12,764 nt of DNA. Source: Anaerolineae bacterium (GTDB taxonomy: Bacteria > Chloroflexota > Anaerolineae > B4-G1 > SLSP01). Positions 8,677 through 12,764 of the stretch are shown here, in pieces. The stretch covers positions 1 to 12,764 of the forward strand of contig JAFGKB010000225.1 of NCBI GenBank assembly GCA_016928755.1, written 5' to 3'. Under the pieces are notes generated by a model that had not been told where the DNA came from, did not search any database, and saw only the letters and a program-made list of their open reading frames with translations. The first letter of the stretch is position 1. Each line of letters begins with the position of its first letter. A program made the position numbers and the translations under genes.

Positions 8677-8681
8677 GGAGG
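8677..8681 (+). promoter_or_regulatory. Ribosome binding site of phoB
   Basis: GGAGG is followed by five bases and ATG at 8687. A TTG at 8675, which would add four residues, overlaps this site and is therefore unlikely to be the start. Confidence 0.85.
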
Positions 8682-8686
8682 AAGGT

Positions 8687-9397
8687 ATGCAAGAGAAAAT
8701 ACTTATAGTCGAAGATGAACCTGTATTGTTGGAAACTCTGGAATATAACCTGACAAAACAAGGTTATGCTGTGAGTACAGCAAATACAGGGCCAAAAGCT
8801 TTGTTGGTAGCACGGGAACAACAGCCGGATCTTATTGTGCTTGATATTATGTTACCCGGCCTCGATGGCTTCGAGGTTTGTCGCATCCTCCGGCAAGAGA
8901 TGAATGTACCGATCTTAATGTTAACGGCTAAAACGGATGAAATAGATAAAATCGTGGGCTTAGAAGTGGGCGCAGATGACTACTTAACCAAGCCTTTTAG
9001 CATGCGGGAACTCCTAGCCCGTATCAAGGCTCAATTAAGGCGGATACGCTTAATACACGAAGAAGTCGCAGAAGCCAGCCATACGGCCACTACCTCAAAC
9101 AATTTAATATTTGATAACTTAGTTATAGATATGGAACGTCGTGAAGTCAAACTAGACGGCAACCTGTTACATATGAAGCCTAAAGAATACGAACTCCTCA
9201 CCTTTCTTTTACAAAATCAAGGCCGCGTCGTATCCCGTGACCTCCTATTGGAACGTGTCTGGGGTTGGGATTATAGTGGCGGTAGCCGAACGGTAGATGT
9301 ACATATCCGTTGGCTAAGGGAAAAGATCGAGACAAATCCCACCAGCCCGGCGCGAATTCTCACAGTACGCGGTATTGGATATCGCTTCGAAGGTTAA
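8687..9397 (+). CDS. phoB: Phosphate regulon response regulator, PhoB/PhoP type (OmpR family)
   Basis: The protein has 236 residues, standard length for an OmpR/PhoB regulator. The receiver domain (1 to about 120) has ILIVEDE with the acidic residues Glu9-Asp10, phospho-acceptor Asp53 in LIVLDIMLPG, Thr80 in MLTAK and Lys102 in LTKPF. After a linker of about 20 residues comes a winged-helix DNA-binding domain (about 138-236) with the family features KPKEYELL, RVVSRDLLLERVWG, the recognition-helix region RTVDVHIRWLREKI, and the closing wing VRGIGYRF. Phosphorylation by the adjacent kinase should let it bind direct-repeat Pho boxes, which appear upstream of both this gene and pstS. Its stop overlaps the kinase start (TAATG), so the two are translationally coupled. 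The OmpR family is certain. The phosphate role rests on the PhoR partner, the pstS neighbour and the Pho-box-like repeats. Confidence 0.93.
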   Translation: MQEKILIVEDEPVLLETLEYNLTKQGYAVSTANTGPKALLVAREQQPDLIVLDIMLPGLDGFEVCRILRQEMNVPILMLTAKTDEIDKIVGLEVGADDYLTKPFSMRELLARIKAQLRRIRLIHEEVAEASHTATTSNNLIFDNLVIDMERREVKLDGNLLHMKPKEYELLTFLLQNQGRVVSRDLLLERVWGWDYSGGSRTVDVHIRWLREKIETNPTSPARILTVRGIGYRFEG

Positions 9398-11184
9398 TGA
9401 TGAAATCCATCCGCTGGCGCGTGGCACTGCCCTATATAGTCTTAATCTTCTCCATTTCTCTATGGATCACACTGTATACCTCAGCCCAAATACGGGATAC
9501 TTATACGCAGCAACTAGAAACACATCTATTCGTTGAAGCTCGGCAAATAGCCGAAAATGCAGAAAATCTAATGAGTCCGGAACCAAACCAGCCGGCTTTA
9601 GGAGAATTAGTCCGCCAACAAGCTATCATTCTCGGCGAACGAATTACGGTTTTTGACGCTGATGGCAATGTTGTCGCCGAATCCCACAAAGATCTCACAG
9701 AGATAGGGAACGAATTCCACCGGGCTGAAATTCAAGGGGCATTGGCAACCGGCAGGGGCAGCACGATACGTTTCAGCCGCACCTATAGTTACGATTTTAT
9801 GTATACAGCCGTACCGATAAGAGTCCAAAGTAAAACCGTGGGGTTTGCCAGGATCGCAGTCTCTATGCAAAAATTCGACGAGCAATACCGGACTTACCAA
9901 CAAAACATCTTCATTGCCGTAAGTCTGGCACTCATAACCGCCATACTCCTTTCTATATGGATTACACAAAGTATTATCACACCTATCAAAAATTTAACCG
10001 GCATCGCGGAACGTGTAGCCAAGGGAGATTTAAATACCCATATTATCATCACCGGACAAGATGAATTAGCCCAATTAGGGCGAACCTTTAACGCAATGGC
10101 AGAGCAACTCCGTGATAAAGTAGAATCCCTTGCAGAAGAGCGGGCGCAGATTACGGCAGTGCTCAACACTATGGCAGATGGCGTGATTATTACAGATGAA
10201 AAAGGACAAGTACTGCTGATTAATCCCTCAGCGGCGCGCATTTTAAAGACACCGGAGGATAAAGCCCTCAACCGCACTTTTGCCCAACTTGTTTACCACC
10301 ACCAGCTTATCGCATTGTGGCGACATTGTTATGAAACCGGGGAAGAACAAACCCAAGCCGTGGAGACCCATGACCAGAGTATATTTGTCCAGGCTGTTAT
10401 CACACCACTTACGGAGGGCAATAAACAGCGGTTACTCGTCATTTTGCAAGACTTAACACGTATCCGCAGACTAGAAACTATCCGTCGGGACTTCATTAGC
10501 AATATATCCCACGAATTACGCACCCCCTTAGCCTCTTTAAAGGTAGTTGTAGAGACGCTCCGTGACGGAGCTATAGAAGACCCAATAAACGCACAACGAT
10601 TCTTGGGACATATAGAAACAGAGGTCAATCTACTAACCCAAATGGTCCAAGAACTATTGGAACTATCGCGGATTGAATCCAACAAGGCCCCCTTGAACTT
10701 GCAAGCAACACCCATAGAAGAAATAATAACACTGCCGGTAGAACGTTTAAGCCCCCAGGCAGAACGGGCGAAACTTATCATCAATACAGATATTGCACCG
10801 AACTTGCCGGAGGTTTATGCAGATTCGGAACGTATGAGCCAGGTCATTACCAATCTTATCCATAACGCCATAAAATTCACACCGCCGGGAGGAACAATTA
10901 CCATAGCAGCCGAGAGACATGCCAAAGATGAAATTGTCATCACAATTAAGGATACAGGTACCGGCATTAGTGAACAGGATTTACCCCGGATTTTCGAGCG
11001 CTTTTATAAAGCAGACCAATCTCGCACTCGCAGAGGAGGCGGAACAGGTCTAGGACTGGCAATCGCGAAACACATTGTCCAAGGACATGGGGGGAGAATC
11101 TGGGCAGAAAGCAGAAAGGGAGAAGGTAGTACTTTCTACCTCACCTTGAAAACCAGTAAACTAGACAATAATAGCGTAACCTAG
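9397..11184 (+). CDS. phoR: Phosphate regulon sensor histidine kinase, PhoR type
   Basis: The protein has 595 residues from ATG at 9397, which shares its A with the phoB stop codon; a second ATG follows directly at 9400. Seen in order: membrane helix 1 (about 10-30); an extracytoplasmic domain of about 135 residues containing a Cache/PAS-like stretch (ITVFDADGNVVAES); helix 2 (about 171-190); HAMP (about 191-243, with GQDELAQLGRTFNAMA); PAS (about 252-365, MADGVIITDEKGQ); HisKA with His372 in NISHELRTPLASL; and an ATPase domain with N-box Asn490, G1 box DTGTGIS from Asp519 and G2 box GTGLGLA from Gly549. The large outer domain plus HAMP and PAS is the layout of Gram-positive PhoR rather than the short E. 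coli form. It should phosphorylate PhoB under phosphate limitation. The neighbouring pstS supports this, but the family is broad and the stimulus is inferred from context. GAAGG just upstream (9389-9393) is a weak ribosome binding site. Confidence 0.92.
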   Translation: MMKSIRWRVALPYIVLIFSISLWITLYTSAQIRDTYTQQLETHLFVEARQIAENAENLMSPEPNQPALGELVRQQAIILGERITVFDADGNVVAESHKDLTEIGNEFHRAEIQGALATGRGSTIRFSRTYSYDFMYTAVPIRVQSKTVGFARIAVSMQKFDEQYRTYQQNIFIAVSLALITAILLSIWITQSIITPIKNLTGIAERVAKGDLNTHIIITGQDELAQLGRTFNAMAEQLRDKVESLAEERAQITAVLNTMADGVIITDEKGQVLLINPSAARILKTPEDKALNRTFAQLVYHHQLIALWRHCYETGEEQTQAVETHDQSIFVQAVITPLTEGNKQRLLVILQDLTRIRRLETIRRDFISNISHELRTPLASLKVVVETLRDGAIEDPINAQRFLGHIETEVNLLTQMVQELLELSRIESNKAPLNLQATPIEEIITLPVERLSPQAERAKLIINTDIAPNLPEVYADSERMSQVITNLIHNAIKFTPPGGTITIAAERHAKDEIVITIKDTGTGISEQDLPRIFERFYKADQSRTRRGGGTGLGLAIAKHIVQGHGGRIWAESRKGEGSTFYLTLKTSKLDNNSVT

Positions 11185-11200
11185 TCCTTATTCGAGTGAA

Positions 11201-11255
11201 TTTAACACAACTTTAACATAGTATTGAAGACCTGTTAAATGTAGCGTGGTAGTAT
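11201..11255 (+). promoter_or_regulatory. Pho box and -10 element upstream of pstS
   Basis: Two perfect copies of TTTAACA lie at 11201-11207 and 11212-11218, four bases apart (11-bp period). In the same phase are a weak copy, ATTGAAG (11223), and GTTAAAT (11234-11240). A candidate -10, TAGTAT (11250-11255), begins after a 9-bp gap, and no good -35 hexamer is present. Seven-base direct repeats with a four-base spacer, the last one replacing the -35, is the known arrangement of PhoB-activated promoters. The motif itself is closer to the TTAACA-type boxes of Bacillus and cyanobacteria than to CTGTCAT of E. coli. Confidence 0.75.
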
Positions 11256-11285
11256 TCATAAGCAAGCATAAATATTTTTTATTCT

Positions 11286-11293
11286 GGAGGAGG
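11286..11293 (+). promoter_or_regulatory. Strong ribosome binding site of pstS
   Basis: GGAGGAGG stands eight bases before ATG at 11302. It is the strongest Shine-Dalgarno sequence in the window, which fits an abundantly made binding protein. Confidence 0.85.
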
Positions 11294-11301
11294 AATATAA
11301 T

Positions 11302-12764
11302 ATGCGTCGTTTGTGGACTATCTTTACTTTGGTGTTGATTGCTATGTTAGTAGCTGGTTGTGGTGGACAAGCCACAGAAGTTCCGGTGGATGCACCCACA
11401 GAAGCAGCAACAGAGGCAAGTAGCGGAGGAGATTCCGCTAGTGTAAGTATTAGTGTTGCTGGTTCTACTACGGTACAGCCTTTGGCTGAATTGTTTGCCG
11501 AAGCTTATACCGCCGCTAACCCTAATGTTAAAATTGACATCCAGGGTGGTGGCTCCAGCACCGGTGTGAAATCTGCCGGTGAGGGAACCGTTGATATTGG
11601 TAATGCGTCTCGTGAGGTTAAGGAATCCGAATTACAAGAGTATACGGACCTCAAAGTCTATGTGATCGCTTATGATGGCATCGCTATGGCTGCACATCCC
11701 GACATTCCGGTTGAGGATCTGACTATTGACCAAGTTCGTGGTATTTTTGCCGGCGACATTACCAACTGGAGTGAGGTTGGTGGTCCTAGCGAAAGCATCA
11801 TTGTCGTTTCCCGTGAGGAAGGCTCCGGTACCCGTGCTGCATTCGAGGAAATGGTTATGGGTGAAGATGGCCCCGTTATCGTTGACACCGCCATTTTACA
11901 GCCCTCCAATGGCTCGGTACGCACCACCGTCTCCACTACCCCTAATTCCATCGGCTACCTCTCATTTGGATACCTGGATGATACCGTCAAGGCTTTGCAA
12001 GTTGAAGGTGTAGCCCCGACTCCCGCCAATGCTTCTAACGGCAGCTACCCAATCGTGCGTCCCTTAAATATGATGACCAAGGGCGAGCCAACCGGCGAGA
12101 CCAAGAAATGGCTAGACTTTATTCTAAGCCCAGAAGGCCAAGTACTTGTCACCGAAGAAGGCTTCATTTCTGTTTTGGGTGCTGAAGAAGAAGAAGAAGA
12201 AACAGCTCCCTCCGACGGGCTTTCTGGTAATATCAGTATCGCTGGCTCAACCACCGTGCAGCCTTTGGCCGAACTTTTCGCCGAAGCATTCACCGCTATG
12301 AACCCCGCTGTGAAAATCGATGTTCAGGGTGGCGGTTCCAGCACCGGTGTGAAGTCCGCAGGTGAAGGCACCGTGGACATTGGCAACGCTTCCCGCGAGG
12401 TCAAAACCTCTGAGTTCGATGAATATCCCGACATCAAGGTCTATGCTATCGCTTACGATGGTATCGCTATCGCGACCCAACCGGGTTTCGCCGTCACCGA
12501 ATTGACCCTGGAGCAGGTGCGGGACATCTTCGCCGGCGAAATCACCAACTGGAGTGAGGTCGGTGGACCCAGTGAGAACATCATCGTCGTCTCCCGTGAG
12601 GAAGGCTCCGGTACCCGTGCCGCGTTTGAGGAAATGGTACTGGGGGAAGGCCCCGTTATCGTTGACACGGCCATTTTGCAACCGTCCAACGGTTCTGTGC
12701 GCACCACCGTCGCCACTACCCCCAACTCCATCGGCTATCTCTCCTTCGGGTACCTAGACAACAC
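11302..12764 (+). CDS. pstS: PstS-like phosphate-binding lipoprotein with two tandem PstS domains (3' end outside window)
   Basis: The frame is open for 487 codons from ATG at 11302 and leaves the window without a stop. An N-terminal signal peptide ends in a lipobox (LVAGC, Cys20), followed by a Thr/Glu/Ala-rich tether to about residue 48, so the product should be a lipid-anchored, extracytoplasmic protein. PstS domain 1 spans about 50-294 and domain 2 starts at 311. Each carries the phosphate-binding family signatures AGSTTVQPL, GGGSSTG and SREEGSGTR (170-178 and 431-439), plus TNWSEVGG and NSIGYLSFGYL. The domains are offset by exactly 261 residues and joined by a linker with six Glu in a row. 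Normal PstS proteins have one such domain. The role is capture of phosphate for the PstCAB importer, presumed to lie beyond the edge, and possibly input to PhoR signalling. Pho-box repeats upstream support phosphate as the ligand, though other oxyanion-binding members of the family cannot be excluded. GC at third positions rises through the gene. Confidence 0.92.
   Translation, partial: MRRLWTIFTLVLIAMLVAGCGGQATEVPVDAPTEAATEASSGGDSASVSISVAGSTTVQPLAELFAEAYTAANPNVKIDIQGGGSSTGVKSAGEGTVDIGNASREVKESELQEYTDLKVYVIAYDGIAMAAHPDIPVEDLTIDQVRGIFAGDITNWSEVGGPSESIIVVSREEGSGTRAAFEEMVMGEDGPVIVDTAILQPSNGSVRTTVSTTPNSIGYLSFGYLDDTVKALQVEGVAPTPANASNGSYPIVRPLNMMTKGEPTGETKKWLDFILSPEGQVLVTEEGFISVLGAEEEEEETAPSDGLSGNISIAGSTTVQPLAELFAEAFTAMNPAVKIDVQGGGSSTGVKSAGEGTVDIGNASREVKTSEFDEYPDIKVYAIAYDGIAIATQPGFAVTELTLEQVRDIFAGEITNWSEVGGPSENIIVVSREEGSGTRAAFEEMVLGEGPVIVDTAILQPSNGSVRTTVATTPNSIGYLSFGYLDN
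11449..12183 (+). repeat. First PstS domain unit of the tandem duplication
   Basis: This unit encodes residues 50-294, from ISVAGSTTVQ to FISVLGA, and matches the unit starting at 12232 with a period of 783 bp (261 residues). It is a complete binding domain with both lobes. Hand alignment of the first 178 residues gives about 28 differences, including one residue (Asp in GEDGP) absent from the second unit. Confidence 0.9.
12184..12201 (+). repeat. (GAA)6 run encoding a hexaglutamate linker
   Basis: Six consecutive GAA codons (residues 295-300), followed by a short Thr/Ala/Pro/Ser/Gly stretch, connect the two PstS domains. The tract is a multiple of three, so slippage would change linker length without shifting the frame. 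Confidence 0.85.
12232..12764 (+). repeat. Second PstS domain unit of the tandem duplication (cut by the window edge)
   Basis: This unit encodes residues 311 onward, from ISIAGSTTVQ to FGYLDN, parallel to the unit at 11449. All visible ligand-binding motifs are kept, so both domains appear functional. Many synonymous positions have changed towards C- and G-ending codons, so the copies are not identical DNA and are unlikely to be an assembly artefact. Confidence 0.9.

Noticed and set aside
9310..9396. Extended phoR start 29 codons upstream, inside phoB
   Set aside because: The added residues are out-of-frame phoB coding sequence with no signal-anchor character. ATG at 9397 overlaps the phoB stop in the usual coupled arrangement and leads directly into the membrane helix.
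11185..11200. Terminator after phoR
   Set aside because: No stem-loop with a T-tract is visible between the phoR stop and the Pho box, so read-through into pstS cannot be excluded.
12184..12201. Phase-variable repeat at the GAA run
   Set aside because: A trinucleotide tract changes length in frame and cannot switch the gene off. It is better explained as an acidic linker.
12247..12681. Antisense open frames across the pstS gene (also 11670-11951, 12453-12731)
   Set aside because: They lie opposite a strongly supported coding frame, recur at equivalent positions in both PstS repeats, have no ribosome binding sites and resemble no known family.
1..12764. CRISPR arrays, tRNA genes, insertion sequences, phage genes
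   Set aside because: No spaced identical repeats, cloverleaf-like segments, transposase motifs or phage proteins were seen; the DNA is almost fully accounted for by signalling genes and pstS.

Overview
The window reads as bacterial chromosome carrying a phosphate-starvation and two-component signalling cluster. It has seven protein genes, all intact inside the window except the two that run off its ends, and almost no non-coding space (three gaps of about 84, 168 and 117 bp). The likely host is a Chloroflexota bacterium, probably Anaerolineae. This is inferred from the very large multi-GAF hybrid kinases, the lipoprotein with a Thr/Glu/Ala-rich tether after its lipobox Cys, and the moderate GC content. 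No rRNA or other phylogenetic marker is present, so the assignment is tentative.

Left part, minus strand, read right to left: a stand-alone CheY-type receiver protein (8518-8132), a hybrid histidine kinase with a ComP-like PDZ plus multi-membrane-pass input and two C-terminal receivers (8047-4274), and, 7 bp further on, a second very large kinase with five or six membrane passes, HAMP, four GAF domains, PAS, HisKA and the start of the ATPase domain. The second kinase leaves the window at base 1. The two kinases are paralogous from PAS through the ATPase domain.

Right part, plus strand, divergent from the above: a PhoB/PhoP-type response regulator (8687-9397), a PhoR-type sensor kinase overlapping it by one base (9397-11184), and, after a 117-bp gap, a phosphate-binding PstS-like lipoprotein (11302 to beyond the end). 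This last gene encodes two consecutive, about 84% identical, PstS domains in one polypeptide joined by an acidic linker.

Regulation visible in the sequence: both phoB and pstS are preceded by 7-bp direct repeats on an 11-bp period (TTTAACA-N4-TTTAACA at pstS; TTTCATA-N4-CTTAACA-N4-TAAAATT at phoB). In both cases the last repeat lies 9 bp upstream of the same hexamer, TAGTAT. This is the layout of a Pho box with a PhoB-dependent -10. The simplest model is that PhoR senses limitation and phosphorylates PhoB, and PhoB then activates its own operon and pstS. The rest of the Pst transporter would be expected past the right edge. The divergent receiver/hybrid-kinase operon shares the 168-bp phoB upstream region and may feed into the same network, but nothing in the sequence proves this.

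The most notable items are the tandem double-PstS lipoprotein, the matched pair of Pho-box promoters, the ComP-like hybrid kinase with a decayed second receiver, and the kinase pair beside phoBR.
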